A stretch of 64,000 bases of DNA from Guopingia tenuis (GCF_014384805.1 NZ_JACRSS010000001.1:806001-870000), one strand, 5' to 3'. Positions 7,578 to 16,828 are shown, counted from the stretch's first letter. Notes: generated from the letters alone by a model not told the origin. Program-made: numbers and translations.

Positions 7578-9665
7578 TCACTTACAGGTTACTACGACTT
7601 TTTCCCCATAAATCACGGAAGTCCCTTCCTTCTGGGATTGGCTTGCGATGACGCCGCTGCCAGTATCGCCATCCACTTCCATTTCCAGCCCGATTTCCTC
7701 CAGCATATCATAGGCCTGGGCCAGCGTTTTCCCCACCAGATTGGGCATCTTTTCATCCGATGCCGGATCACTTTGGGTTTCGCCATATACGTCGATCTCA
7801 CTGCCCTTTTTCACCTTGGTTCCGGCCGCAGGTGACTGGGCCGCGATTTTCCCGGTTCCGTTCGTCTGCAGGCTGAGCCCAGCTTCCTGCGCGGCCGCCG
7901 CGGCTTCCTCCGTCGTCTTGCCGACAAAATCCGGCGTCTCTACGAGATCTTCCACCGGCTCGGTAGGCTCCACACCGCCATATTTCAGGCATTTTTCCAA
8001 AACTTCCTTGGCAAAAGGCGCCGCCACGACGCTGCCGAAGGTCACCGGAACGCCCGGCTCCCGGACGATAAACAACACCATATATTGAGGATCGTCCGCC
8101 GGAGCAAAGCCCACAAAGGAGGAAATATTCTTTCCCTGGACGATAACGCCGTTTTCATACATCTGCGCCGTCCCGGTCTTGCCGCCCACGCGGTATCCTT
8201 CGATCTGGCCGTTTTTACCGCCGCCGTTGGCGACGACGCCTTCCAGAATCGTCCGCATTTTGGCGGAGGTTTCTTCCGAGATTACCTGGCGCACCATCTG
8301 AGATTCAAAAGTCTTTACAATGTTCCCCTCGTCGTCCTGCAGGTGCGACGCCAGCCGCGGCGTATAGAGATAACCGCCGTTGATGGTGGCACAGATGGCA
8401 GCAGACAGCTGCAGGGGGGTCACGGCGATGCTCTGGCCAAATCCGATGCGGGCCAGGTCGACGTTTTTCACATATTTTGCGGCCCGGATGATGCCCGCGC
8501 CGTCGGCGGAGTAATCCACGCCCGTGTTGGAACCAAAGCCGAAGTTATAGATATATTCATAGAACTTATCCGTCCCCATCCGAAGCGCCATTTCCATAAA
8601 CGCCGGATTGCAGGAATTTTCCACCGCCTGGGCCAGCGTCTGGTCGCCATGAGGATTATAGGATCGCCAGCACTTGATCTTCTCTCCATCCACAATCTTA
8701 TATCCCGGGCAGTTGAAATGATCCTCGGTTGTGGCCGCGCCGCTGTCTAACGCGGCTGCCGTTGTGATGATCTTGAAGGTCGAACCGGGTTCATATGCGT
8801 CCACAATCGCGGTGTTGCGGGAAAGATCGGCAAGCGCCTGCAAATCGCTTCGGTCCAGATTGTTGAGGTCTGCTTCGGGATAGTTGACCATGCCCAGAAT
8901 ATCGCCGTTTTTCGGGTTCATGACAATGGCGCAGACGCTCTTTGCCTGGTTGACTTCCAGGGCCTCCCGGGCAGCAGATTCCAGAAAGCTCTGGATAAAC
9001 GCGTCTGTCGTGAGCACCAGGTTCAGCCCCGGCTGGGGATCGATATAGGTCTGCTCGCTCCCGGCAATCGTCCGCCCGTTGGCGTCCACCTGGGCCAGAA
9101 TCGAGCCGGCATAGCCAGCCAGATATTTGTTATAGTATTTTTCCAGGCCTTCCTGTCCGTCGCCGTCCGAACTGGTATAGCCCAGCACCTGGGACATAAA
9201 TTCCCCGGAAGGATAATACCGTTTTGTATCCGTGAAGAAATCCACGCCCGAAAGATTCAGCTGCCGGATCTGTTCCGCCTGCTCGCTGGTGATCTGCCGC
9301 TTGAGCCAGACTTCCACCTTTGTCTTGTCGTTGGCCAGGTCGAAGATCTTCTGCTCCTCCATTTCCAAAATAGGAGCCAGCAGGCTGGCGACTTCCCCCG
9401 CATCCTTAATATCCTTGGGATGGAGGAGAACGCTCTCCGCCGTCGCGCTTGTGGCGAGAATTTCTCCGTTCCTATCTAAAATGGACCCTCGTTTGGGCGC
9501 TACAGCCAGCTCTCTTGTCCACTGGTTCTCCGCCTTATCCTGAAGGTCTTCCGCGTTGAAAAACATGAGCTGCGCCAGCCGGCCCGCAATCACGAGCATC
9601 AGCAGCAAAGCCACATAAAATAAAATTGTCAGCCGTTTTTTGTTAGAAATATTAGGATTCGCCAA
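7578..9665 (-). CDS. class B penicillin-binding protein with two PASTA domains (PbpB/SpoVD type)
   Basis: Transpeptidase that cross-links septal or spore-wall peptidoglycan with a SEDS polymerase. It has one N-terminal membrane anchor (about 11-33) and a PBP dimerisation domain beginning at KRGSILDRNG. The penicillin-binding domain has catalytic Ser295 in STFK, SCN at 351-353 and KTG at 496-498. Two PASTA repeats follow at about 575-640 and 645-695. The start is a TTG with AGAGGGAG about 9 bases upstream. Tail and length fit both vegetative PbpB and sporulation SpoVD; its place after the ftsL-like gene is the dcw position. The sequence does not decide between them. Confidence 0.93.
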   Translation of the reverse strand: MANPNISNKKRLTILFYVALLLMLVIAGRLAQLMFFNAEDLQDKAENQWTRELAVAPKRGSILDRNGEILATSATAESVLLHPKDIKDAGEVASLLAPILEMEEQKIFDLANDKTKVEVWLKRQITSEQAEQIRQLNLSGVDFFTDTKRYYPSGEFMSQVLGYTSSDGDGQEGLEKYYNKYLAGYAGSILAQVDANGRTIAGSEQTYIDPQPGLNLVLTTDAFIQSFLESAAREALEVNQAKSVCAIVMNPKNGDILGMVNYPEADLNNLDRSDLQALADLSRNTAIVDAYEPGSTFKIITTAAALDSGAATTEDHFNCPGYKIVDGEKIKCWRSYNPHGDQTLAQAVENSCNPAFMEMALRMGTDKFYEYIYNFGFGSNTGVDYSADGAGIIRAAKYVKNVDLARIGFGQSIAVTPLQLSAAICATINGGYLYTPRLASHLQDDEGNIVKTFESQMVRQVISEETSAKMRTILEGVVANGGGKNGQIEGYRVGGKTGTAQMYENGVIVQGKNISSFVGFAPADDPQYMVLFIVREPGVPVTFGSVVAAPFAKEVLEKCLKYGGVEPTEPVEDLVETPDFVGKTTEEAAAAAQEAGLSLQTNGTGKIAAQSPAAGTKVKKGSEIDVYGETQSDPASDEKMPNLVGKTLAQAYDMLEEIGLEMEVDGDTGSGVIASQSQKEGTSVIYGEKVVVTCK

Positions 9666-9723
9666 ATAGTGCCCACTCCCTCTTTATTCTGCCGCTCATT
9701 TCCGGGTCACCCAGCGCATCTGT

Positions 9724-10242
9724 CTATGAAAAAAGCCCCTTCACCGTTTCCCAGACCCGTTCAAAGAATCCCTTCTCCTCGGCCTTGGGTTCCTGCGTCT
9801 CCGTCTTTTCCGGTTGGACAAATTCCACATAGCGGATCTGGGAGGCGCTGGGGAAGCTCATATCCAGGCTGCTTTCCGCCGCCTGCGCCACATTGGTGAT
9901 GTCCCGCTTGACCGCCAGCTCCACAGAGAGCTGTTCTGCCTGCGACTCTAACTTATCTATATTCGACTGAATCTCAATATTTTCCAAGTTTATTTTGGAA
10001 ATCGCCGCATTTCCCGCAATGACCAGGGAAAGCATGACGAAACAGATCAAAATCATCAGGCAGTTGGAAACCGCCCGGCGGCGTTTTGCCACCTGTTCGG
10101 GATGCACTTCATAAACGATCTCTACCCGCTCTTTTACGGCGCGCCGGCGGCGCTGTTTGGGTTCGGGAAGAACGTCCCATTCGCTTTCCAGCATGGGCTC
10201 CATATAGTCATATCCATTCGCTGCTTTCTTCAAGGCTGCCAT
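9724..10242 (-). CDS. FtsL/DivIC-like septum formation protein
   Basis: 172 residues with a basic cytoplasmic head rich in Arg/Lys (30-60), one membrane helix (about 60-82) and an extracytoplasmic coiled coil (about 83-115). The C-terminal tail is acidic and low in complexity. This bitopic layout and position between rsmH and the PBP match FtsL, which helps activate the septal SEDS/PBP pair. FtsL proteins are poorly conserved, so the call rests on topology and context. GGAGG lies about 11 bases before the ATG. Confidence 0.75.
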   Translation of the reverse strand: MAALKKAANGYDYMEPMLESEWDVLPEPKQRRRRAVKERVEIVYEVHPEQVAKRRRAVSNCLMILICFVMLSLVIAGNAAISKINLENIEIQSNIDKLESQAEQLSVELAVKRDITNVAQAAESSLDMSFPSASQIRYVEFVQPEKTETQEPKAEEKGFFERVWETVKGLFS

Positions 10243-10266
10243 CTATCTGTTATCCTCCAAGGGTTT

Positions 10267-11193
10267 TTACGCTTCTGTGTCTTTTTGAAATATCCGCAGT
10301 TTGGCGCTGTGAGACCGGTTATTCTCCTCCAGCTCCTCCTGCGAAGGAAGAATGGGCTTTCGCGTTATCATCTTTCCCAAGGGCTTTTTCCCGCAGATGC
10401 ACTGGGGAAAATCCGGCGGGCATGTACAGGGATTTTCCGCCTGCCGCATGGCCTGCTTCACTGCCCTGTCCTCCAGGGAATGAAAGGTGATGACGGCCAA
10501 AATGCCGCCCGGCGCCAGAATATCAATGAAATCCCGCGTCGTCCCGGATAAATGGTCGAGTTCCCCATTCACCGCAATCCGGATCGCCTGAAACGTCCGC
10601 TTCGCCGGGTGGCCGCCCGTCCGGCGTGCCGCTGCGGGAATCGCCTCCCGCACAATCTCGGCCAGCTGGGTCGTCGTCATTATCGGGCGGTTTTTCAAAA
10701 TTCGGTCGGCAATCCTTGCCGCGAATTTTTCCTCGCCATAGGTGGAGATGATGCGGATCAGCTCGCGTTTTTCATAGGTATTGACGATGGTTTGGGCCGT
10801 CAAGGGGTTGTCCCTGTCCATGCGCATATCCAGCGGCGCTTCCTTTTGATAGGAAAACCCTCGCTCCCCTTCGTCCAGCTGAAAAGAGCTGACGCCCAGA
10901 TCCAGCAGCGCCCCATCCACGGCCCCCACATCCAAGCGGGCCAGGATGTCCTTGATGTTTTGAAAGTCGTCATGCACCAGAGTAAAACGCCCTCTATAGG
11001 GTTCCAGCCGCTTCCGGCACCGCTCGATGGCCGCCTGATCTTTGTCAATGGCGATGAGCTGTCCTTTGGAATTTTTAAGAATCCCCTCGGAATGACCGCC
11101 GCCGCCCAGCGTCCCGTCCACAAAAATGCGGCCGTCTGCCAGCGGAAGCGCCTCCATACACTCGCGGTAGAGAACGCTGTAGTGCCCGCTCAT
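10267..11193 (-). CDS. rsmH: 16S rRNA (cytosine-1402-N4)-methyltransferase
   Basis: SAM-dependent methyltransferase modifying C1402 in the 16S decoding centre. The 308-residue protein shows the SAM-binding FVDGTLGGGGHSE near residue 25, DLGVSSFQLDEGERGFSY (family signature) and VITFHSLEDR in the C-terminal part. Its ATG overlaps the mraZ stop by four bases (ATGA), implying translational coupling. Confidence 0.97.
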   Translation of the reverse strand: MSGHYSVLYRECMEALPLADGRIFVDGTLGGGGHSEGILKNSKGQLIAIDKDQAAIERCRKRLEPYRGRFTLVHDDFQNIKDILARLDVGAVDGALLDLGVSSFQLDEGERGFSYQKEAPLDMRMDRDNPLTAQTIVNTYEKRELIRIISTYGEEKFAARIADRILKNRPIMTTTQLAEIVREAIPAAARRTGGHPAKRTFQAIRIAVNGELDHLSGTTRDFIDILAPGGILAVITFHSLEDRAVKQAMRQAENPCTCPPDFPQCICGKKPLGKMITRKPILPSQEELEENNRSHSAKLRIFQKDTEA

Positions 11194-11621
11194 ATGCCAA
11201 GCTCCGCCAGCTTTTCCAGCGTCGCTTCATAGTCCTCGCTGGACTGTTCGTTATATTCCTTCCAGCTCTCGGCTGCCCAAAGCTCCACCCGGCTCATGAC
11301 GCCGATGGCGACAACTTCCTTTGTGAAGCCCGCATAATCCCGAAGGCGTGCCGGCAAAAGAATACGGCCCTGCTTGTCCGGTTCACATTCGCAGGCCGAT
11401 GCAAACAGCATGCGGAGAAAAACCTGGGCCTTCTGATCCGTGATGGGAATGGTCTTGAGTTTCTGAGCAAATTCCATCCAAACATTTTGCTCAAACACAA
11501 ATAGGCATTTTCCAATGCCTCTGCTCACAATAAACTTTTCTCCCAGCTCTTCCCGGAATTTGGCGGGCATGAACACCCGTCCCTTGGGGTCGAGGCTATG
11601 GGAATACTCGCCTATCAGCAA
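11190..11621 (-). CDS. mraZ: transcriptional regulator MraZ
   Basis: DNA-binding AbrB/SpoVT-fold protein that controls the dcw operon. Two MraZ halves are visible: GEYSHSLDPKGRVFMPAKF and, near residue 80, CEPDKQGRILLPARLRDYA. I place the start at TTG 11621, preceded by GGGGGAC, giving 143 residues, the usual MraZ length, and the normal beginning (M)LIGEYSHSLD. A GTG at 11663 would lie inside the operator repeats described at 11659-11687, which argues against it. Confidence 0.93.
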   Translation of the reverse strand: MLIGEYSHSLDPKGRVFMPAKFREELGEKFIVSRGIGKCLFVFEQNVWMEFAQKLKTIPITDQKAQVFLRMLFASACECEPDKQGRILLPARLRDYAGFTKEVVAIGVMSRVELWAAESWKEYNEQSSEDYEATLEKLAELGI

Positions 11622-11658
11622 CTTTGCGTCCCCCAGCAACAATTTTGGTGAGTTTTCC

Positions 11659-11687
11659 ACCACTTTTAAACACTTCTCACCACTCTG
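11659..11687 (-). promoter_or_regulatory. MraZ operator: three AAGTG(G/T) direct repeats
   Basis: On the minus strand AGAGTGG, GAAGTGT and AAAGTGG occur with GTG exactly every 10 bp, all on one helix face, about 40 bp before the mraZ start. Characterised MraZ proteins bind short GTGG-type direct repeats at the head of their own operon. Autoregulation is inferred. Confidence 0.75.
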
Positions 11688-11699
11688 GATATATATTCG

Positions 11700-12084
11700 C
11701 TATATTTTTTTGAATTCCTGCCTTCTCATGGAAAATTTATATCTTTTTTTCTTTCCTTCTTTTTCCATTGTCCATGGCCTTTTTTCCCTGCTTTCAGTGT
11801 CCAGGGAACAGATCTGGCGCTGTTCCCCTTTTTCTCTGCCGTTCAATCGCCCCGATCCAATGTTTTTTCGGATATATCCCATATTCCCATGCAGCATTCC
11901 AGGACATGTGTTTTTCACAGCCTCTCATTTTTGCCGCCGGATTGTTCCCGGGTTCCCTGTCCCGCATCTCTTTCTCGGCTGCGGAAAGCAAAATAGGGCG
12001 GGATTCTTTCGGTTTCCTTTGCCATGCGTTATTTTTCTTGCCTCTATCCGGCGGAACCCTGTTCCCTTTCCCCATAATCCTTGT
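11700..12084. other. gene-free stretch
   Basis: Pyrimidine-rich on the plus strand. I see no reading frame with a ribosome site or family signature, and no clear hairpin. It presumably contains the dcw promoter on its left edge (A/T-rich around 11690-11715). Confidence 0.5.
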
Positions 12085-12123
12085 TATAATGAATCTAATA
12101 AAGTGCATCCATCTTTTGGATGC
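12085..12123 (+). promoter_or_regulatory. -10 box and leader hairpin of the PfkB kinase gene
   Basis: A perfect TATAAT at 12085-12090 has only a weak -35. Soon after the expected start, GCATCCA pairs with TGGATGC (12105-12123, 5-base loop), 46 bp before the ATG. Confidence 0.55.
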
Positions 12124-12169
12124 TTCCCAGGCAAAAAGCAGTACGCATATTTTTGAAAGGAGAATTCCT

Positions 12170-13114
12170 ATGTTTGATGTAGTCTCTATCGGCGAGGTGT
12201 TGATCGATTTTTCCCCCAATGGCAAGGGAAAGATGGGAAATCCCAGCTTTGAAATGAATCCGGGCGGCGCGCCGGCAAACTGTCTTGCCGCCAACACCAA
12301 ATTGGGCGGCTCCACTGCCTTTATCGGCATGGTGGGGGACGACCTGTTTGGCAACTTTTTAATCAAGGTGCTGGATGACACGGGAATCTGCACCAAGGGC
12401 GTTGTGAAAACAAAAAAGGCGGCGACTACCCTGGCTTTTGTCACCATTGACGATACCGGAGACCGGGATTTCGCCTTTGTCCGCAAGCCGGGCGCCGATT
12501 TCATGATTGAAAAGGAAGATATCGATCTTTCCATCATTGACGATTCCAAGATCCTGCACTGCGGCTCCATCACCCTTTCGGATGATCCTGGCCGCAGCTC
12601 CCAGCTCTACGCCATGGACTATGCCAAAAAGGCAGGCAAGCTCATCTCCTATGACCCCAACTACCGGGAGCTGATCTGGAATGACGAGCCCAAGGCCATT
12701 CGCATGATGAAGGAAGCCCTGCAATATGCCGATATCGTCAAGGTTTCTGAGGAAGAGCTGGCCATGCTCACCGGATGTTCCATCGACGACTACGAAACAG
12801 GCGCCCGGCAGATCCTTGATTCCGGAAAGACAGCGGTATTTGTGACCATGGGCGGCAAAGGCTCCTATTATCTCACCCAGGACGAGCACGGTTTCTTCCC
12901 GGGTTTCCGGGTAGACGCTGTTGATACCACCGGCTGCGGCGATGCCTTCATGGGCACCATTCACTATTTCTTCTGCCACCATCCGGAAATGAAGGTTTCG
13001 GAAATGGTGCGCTATGCTTCTGCGGTCGGCGCGCTTTGCGCATCCGCCGTGGGCGCGATTCCTGCCCTGCCCACCATGCAGCAGGTGGAGGATTTTCTCG
13101 CTTCGCGAAAATAA
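12170..13114 (+). CDS. PfkB-family carbohydrate kinase (fructokinase-like)
   Basis: ATP-dependent sugar kinase of the ribokinase fold. The 314-residue protein starts at ATG 12170 behind AAAGGAGAA. The N-terminal signature GGAPANCLAANTKLGG contains the substrate/lid glycines. The catalytic signature near residue 255 is DTTGCGDAF, with Asp as base and an anion hole made here with Cys where most have Ala (GAGD). SYDPNYRE is typical of fructokinases. The gene is monocistronic, with its own -10 and a terminator at 13137. Fructose is a guess from similarity; other ketoses are possible. Confidence 0.88.
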   Translation: MFDVVSIGEVLIDFSPNGKGKMGNPSFEMNPGGAPANCLAANTKLGGSTAFIGMVGDDLFGNFLIKVLDDTGICTKGVVKTKKAATTLAFVTIDDTGDRDFAFVRKPGADFMIEKEDIDLSIIDDSKILHCGSITLSDDPGRSSQLYAMDYAKKAGKLISYDPNYRELIWNDEPKAIRMMKEALQYADIVKVSEEELAMLTGCSIDDYETGARQILDSGKTAVFVTMGGKGSYYLTQDEHGFFPGFRVDAVDTTGCGDAFMGTIHYFFCHHPEMKVSEMVRYASAVGALCASAVGAIPALPTMQQVEDFLASRK

Positions 13115-13136
13115 AAACGCCCCCACAGCAAAAACT

Positions 13137-13167
13137 GGGTCCGGAATCCACCGGGCCCGTTTTTTTG
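13137..13167 (+). terminator. terminator of the PfkB kinase gene
   Basis: GGGTCCGG and CCGGGCCC pair (one G-T pair) around AATCCA and are followed by GTTTTTTT. Confidence 0.85.
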
Positions 13168-13368
13168 AGCCGAATATTTTATGCGGATATATCATAAATA
13201 TTCCTGCGAAAAAAGGCGCTTTGCCGCAAATCCCGTCATATGACAAAAACACCGCAAAACAGCCCCGGAACCGCCGGCTTTTTTCCGCCATCCGACATCT
13301 TTTCCTCTCTGCCTTATGGATAATAGGGGTATACCGCAGCAGCGGTAAAACTTGCGGAGGTGAAAACC

Positions 13369-13782
13369 ATGGGAATCAAGCGTAAGACACAGCCGGACGA
13401 CAGTGAAAAAATTCGTCAGCTGACCATAGATTATGAGAAAGTGACAAAAGAACAGAAGGAGCGCATCATGGCTCTCCGGGAAGAAAATCAGGAGCTGCAA
13501 AAACGTCTGCAAAGCTATGAGGAAAGCCGCCATGCCATTGCTCAGGCGCTTTTGGATGCGGAACGTGCCGGCCGTGCCATTATCGAGCGCGCCAAGGAGC
13601 AGGCGGAGCGGGTAACCCGGGAGGCCAATGAGCAAAAAAGAAAGTCCGAGGAACGCGTTCAGCAAAATACGCTGCTCTTGCAGGATCTTTCCAATCGCTG
13701 CGAAACCATCTTAAAAGGTATCGAGGCGGAATTACAGCCCGCGCCCCGTTCCTTTTCCCTGGGGCTTGTTTCCTCCAAATAA
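13369..13782 (+). CDS. small coiled-coil protein of unknown function
   Basis: 137 residues, almost entirely charged heptads from about 10 to 118, with Glu/Lys/Arg/Gln dominating and a short non-coiled tail. There is no signal peptide or membrane segment. The ATG at 13369 is chosen because GGAGG ends 8 bases before it; a GTG at 13360 overlaps that site. The central part (ALLDAERAGRAIIERAKEQA) recalls DivIVA/GpsB-like or V-ATPase E-like helices, but the N-terminal DivIVA signature is not visible. It stands alone between two terminators. Confidence 0.8.
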   Translation: MGIKRKTQPDDSEKIRQLTIDYEKVTKEQKERIMALREENQELQKRLQSYEESRHAIAQALLDAERAGRAIIERAKEQAERVTREANEQKRKSEERVQQNTLLLQDLSNRCETILKGIEAELQPAPRSFSLGLVSSK

Positions 13783-13833
13783 TTTTTTGCAATATCGTAT
13801 CATCAATTTTCTATAAGAATTGCCTGGCCAAAG

Positions 13834-13866
13834 AAAAGAGGGGTTTCCGCTGGAAATCCCTCTTTT
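13834..13866 (+). terminator. terminator of the coiled-coil gene
   Basis: AAAAGAGGG-TTTCC pairs with GGAAA-CCCTCTTTT around GCT; it works in either direction. Confidence 0.8.
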
Positions 13867-13869
13867 CCT

Positions 13870-14306
13870 GTCCCATCCGTTTAAAGCCCCGCTCTCCGGC
13901 AGGGACAAAGATCCTGTTCCCGCCTAGCCAGGCCACAGCAGGCGCTTTTCAGAATCATTTTATGTCCATCCTACCCACGCCCGGAAAGCGCCTTGGAGAA
14001 GCTGTTTTTGACGCCGCATCCCGAAACGTATTCCACTCCCTACTTTCCCCCTGCTGCTTGCAGGCGGACACTTCCATTTTCGATCGACAGATGTATTCGC
14101 AAATTTCCGATTCTCGCCATTGCTATCCAGTCAGTCCCCACATGCTAAGACTGCCTGGCTCCATCCTTCCATCTGCGTCGCATTGAAAATGACGGGCTTA
14201 ATCCCCCCTCGCTGCCTTTTGGGGATGTGTCCATCCTCTATCTCAAAGTGCTTTATGCGCTCCATAACCAGGCGCCTTCCCGTGTGTCCGGTATTTCGCA
14301 GAGAAT
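13870..14306. other. gene-free stretch
   Basis: Only short overlapping frames without ribosome sites or recognisable motifs; no repeat or RNA gene seen. Confidence 0.5.
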
Positions 14307-14331
14307 GAAAAGAGCCGCCCTGGCGGACGGC
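14307..14331 (-). terminator. terminator of the NlpC/P60 gene
   Basis: On the minus strand GCCGTCC and GGGCGGC pair (one U-G) around GCCA, followed by TCTTTTC. It lies 17 bp past the stop. Confidence 0.75.
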
Positions 14332-14347
14332 CCTTCCCATAATTTTA

Positions 14348-16468
14348 TTACAATACTCTTAAACCCTTAATGAAGTGGGACTTCCAATAGCTATTGGACT
14401 GGATATTGGAGCAGATACGAATCTTTCCATCGCTGGAGGAAGCATCGATCATCTGTCCGCCGCCCAAATAGATTCCCACATGCCCTTTGAAGCTGACAAT
14501 ATCGCCTCTCTGGAGCTTGCTCATGCTGGTAACTACCGGATATTTGGTGGTAGAGGCCCAGCCGGCCGATGTCATATATCCCTGCTTCACGCCAATCTGC
14601 TTCAGGCACCAATATACAAAACCAGAGCAGTCGAACCTATCGGGGCCCTTCGCGCCCAGGACATATTTGCAGCCCAGGCGGGATTTCGCCACCTTGATCA
14701 GGGATTCCACATCCTGCGCATCCGCAGACGGCACACTTGTTGACGGCTTGGAAGAGCCCGAACTCGAAGAAGGTTTGCTCGGCTTCTTCGTAGAACTGGA
14801 GCCGGAAGAAGAAGAGGAGGAAGATCCACTGGCCGCCTTCTTCGCGTTATCCGAGAAGAGAACCTGGTTGGTCTGCGGTCCCACTTTACCGTCTACAGTC
14901 AAGCCGTTGCGCTGCTGGAACTTGCGTACTGCCTTTTCGGTATCCGAGCCATAATAGCCGGTCGAATTCTTTAAATAATTCAGTTCCACCAAGCGCTGCT
15001 GCACCTTTTCCACATCCGAACCACTGGTTCCAATGAGCAGAGCGTTAATCTGCGCCTCACTCGAGAAGAGCGCATCTTCCGTGAGCGGGCCCAGGGCACC
15101 GTCGGCGATCAAACCGTTACGTTCCTGGAAGCGGCGCACTGCCTGCACAGTTTCCGAGCCATAATAGCCGGTCGCCTCCGAGGAGAGATATCCCAGCTTC
15201 CGCAGGCGTTCCTGCACCTGGGTTACCTTATCGCTCTTTTCGCCGTATTTGATGGAATTGGCCTTCGCCTCTTCCGAATAGAGCATCTCACGCGTCTCGG
15301 TTCCAATGGTGCCGTCTGCCGAGAGGCCGTTGGCTTCTTGGAATTTCTTCACCGCCGCGGTCGTATCGGTGCCGTAGTAGCTGGTCACCTTATCCAGATA
15401 TCCCAGCTCCCGCAGGCGGATCTGCAGTTCCTGCACATCCTGGCCAGAAATCCCTTCGGATACACTGTATTTCTGAGCCTGATCCGAGAACAGGAGATTC
15501 CATTCTTCCTGGGTCAGGTTGCCGTCGATCTCCAAATTATGCTTGCGCTCAAAGAGCTGGAGGGAAGCCTTGGTCGTCGGCCCAAAGAGCTGGGTCGGCT
15601 CGTCATTATCCATATAACCAAGCTCCATCAGCCGCGTCTGCAGCTGCGTCACCTGCTCATTTTCATCGCCCTTTTGAAGAATATAGGCGCTGGTAGGCGA
15701 TGGCTCAGGAGTCAATGTCTCCGTCGGAGCAGAGGAAACCGCTGTCTCTTCCGGGGTCTGGGTCGGCTCGTCGTTGTCCGCAACCTTCTCAGATTTTTCC
15801 ACTGCCAGCACGGCCGCCGGTTCCGCTTCACCGTTATCCCCCCCCGCCGGCTGGCCAGCAGAAGAGACTACGATAGGAGCCATAATGCACACTACCAGAG
15901 CAGCCGCAATGGCCGCCGTCCGTTTTTTCGTGAACCAGGAGAATACATGGTCATTCTTGCCGCGGAAGTTCTTCCACCATGCGGCAATGTTATTACGCTT
16001 CTTTACCTTAACAGCCGGGGTACTGGCCACCGCTGCGGGCGCATTTTGCTTCGCAACCTTGCGGTTTTCCATTTTGCGCTTCATGGAAGCTGCCATACTG
16101 GTGCAGCCGTCCTTGCAGGCCGCCCATCCTGCGGCAATCCCTTTGCCCATCTGGGCAAAGACATTCCGTCCGGCTTTCGCCTTCACCCGCTTTTCCCGAA
16201 CCTCCACTGAGGCTTGGGCCACGGGAAGCGTCTTAGGCGCCTTTTTTGCGGCCGCAAACCGAATGCCCTTCATGGATTTTTTCTCCATCGTATATACAGG
16301 CACTTCTCTTGCCCCACTGCTTTGCCGCCGTGTCACATGGCTGCCTTTCAGGGCGCGGTCGCGTCTCTTTTTCCTTACGTTGTTCGAAAAGGTTTTCCGA
16401 ATGGAAACAATCGCGTCTGCGGTTTTGTCAGAAAGACGATCAAAAAAACCGCTGGTACTCTTTTTCAC
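14348..16468 (-). CDS. membrane-anchored NlpC/P60 peptidoglycan hydrolase with four PG-binding domains
   Basis: 706 residues. Residues 1-182 are a very basic, presumably cytoplasmic region; a single membrane helix lies at about 184-204, then a Pro/Thr/Glu-rich linker to 260. Four PG_binding_1 repeats follow (about 262-325, 332-396, 407-470, 480-543), each with an LGY motif and a FQ/FE..NGL-type core. A Ser-rich linker spans 547-580 and an NlpC/P60 domain 590-706, with Cys614 in DCSGF and His663 in HVGIY. The usual third residue (His in VHAS) is Asp here (MIDAS). The protein would cut stem peptides outside the membrane. The long basic tail is unusual. It starts about 300 nt after its promoter. 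Confidence 0.9.
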   Translation of the reverse strand: MKKSTSGFFDRLSDKTADAIVSIRKTFSNNVRKKRRDRALKGSHVTRRQSSGAREVPVYTMEKKSMKGIRFAAAKKAPKTLPVAQASVEVREKRVKAKAGRNVFAQMGKGIAAGWAACKDGCTSMAASMKRKMENRKVAKQNAPAAVASTPAVKVKKRNNIAAWWKNFRGKNDHVFSWFTKKRTAAIAAALVVCIMAPIVVSSAGQPAGGDNGEAEPAAVLAVEKSEKVADNDEPTQTPEETAVSSAPTETLTPEPSPTSAYILQKGDENEQVTQLQTRLMELGYMDNDEPTQLFGPTTKASLQLFERKHNLEIDGNLTQEEWNLLFSDQAQKYSVSEGISGQDVQELQIRLRELGYLDKVTSYYGTDTTAAVKKFQEANGLSADGTIGTETREMLYSEEAKANSIKYGEKSDKVTQVQERLRKLGYLSSEATGYYGSETVQAVRRFQERNGLIADGALGPLTEDALFSSEAQINALLIGTSGSDVEKVQQRLVELNYLKNSTGYYGSDTEKAVRKFQQRNGLTVDGKVGPQTNQVLFSDNAKKAASGSSSSSSSGSSSTKKPSKPSSSSGSSKPSTSVPSADAQDVESLIKVAKSRLGCKYVLGAKGPDRFDCSGFVYWCLKQIGVKQGYMTSAGWASTTKYPVVTSMSKLQRGDIVSFKGHVGIYLGGGQMIDASSSDGKIRICSNIQSNSYWKSHFIKGLRVL

Positions 16469-16757
16469 CTTCTCATTCCTTCCCCCAGATTTCTCTGGTT
16501 TGTTTTATTTGTTACTGCCATTATACTATAATTTTTCCGTTTTGCACAGTATTTTATTACATTTTTTTAATAATCGCGTAATTTCTTGGATGGAACCCCT
16601 GTTTTTTCCCATTGCAAAGGCGTTTCCGAATTGTGAACAAAGCGTAAACAATTCATTTTTTACGAATTTTCTCCGGACATACCCTCACTTATCTGGAAAA
16701 TTTTCGGGAATCCTTTTTCCTGCAGCAATGCAAAACATGGAGTGGAAAAAATATTCT

Positions 16758-16787
16758 TTGACGTTTACAACAATTCAAATTTATTAT
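16758..16787 (+). promoter_or_regulatory. plus-strand promoter facing the structured region
   Basis: TTGACG at 16758, an 18-bp spacer and TATTAT at 16782. No coding gene follows before the groEL terminator, so the product would be noncoding RNA. Confidence 0.55.
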
Positions 16788-16811
16788 ATCAAATGAATTA
16801 CAAAAAAGCAA
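16783..16811 (-). promoter_or_regulatory. minus-strand promoter of the NlpC/P60 gene
   Basis: On the minus strand TTGCTT, 17 bp, perfect TATAAT. It overlaps the divergent plus-strand promoter and leaves a 5' leader of roughly 300 nt. Confidence 0.65.
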
Positions 16812-16828
16812 TCCTTTCCCCGATTTTC

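Noticed and set aside
13870..14340. Short frames between the coiled-coil gene and the NlpC gene
   Set aside because: No ribosome sites or coherent composition.
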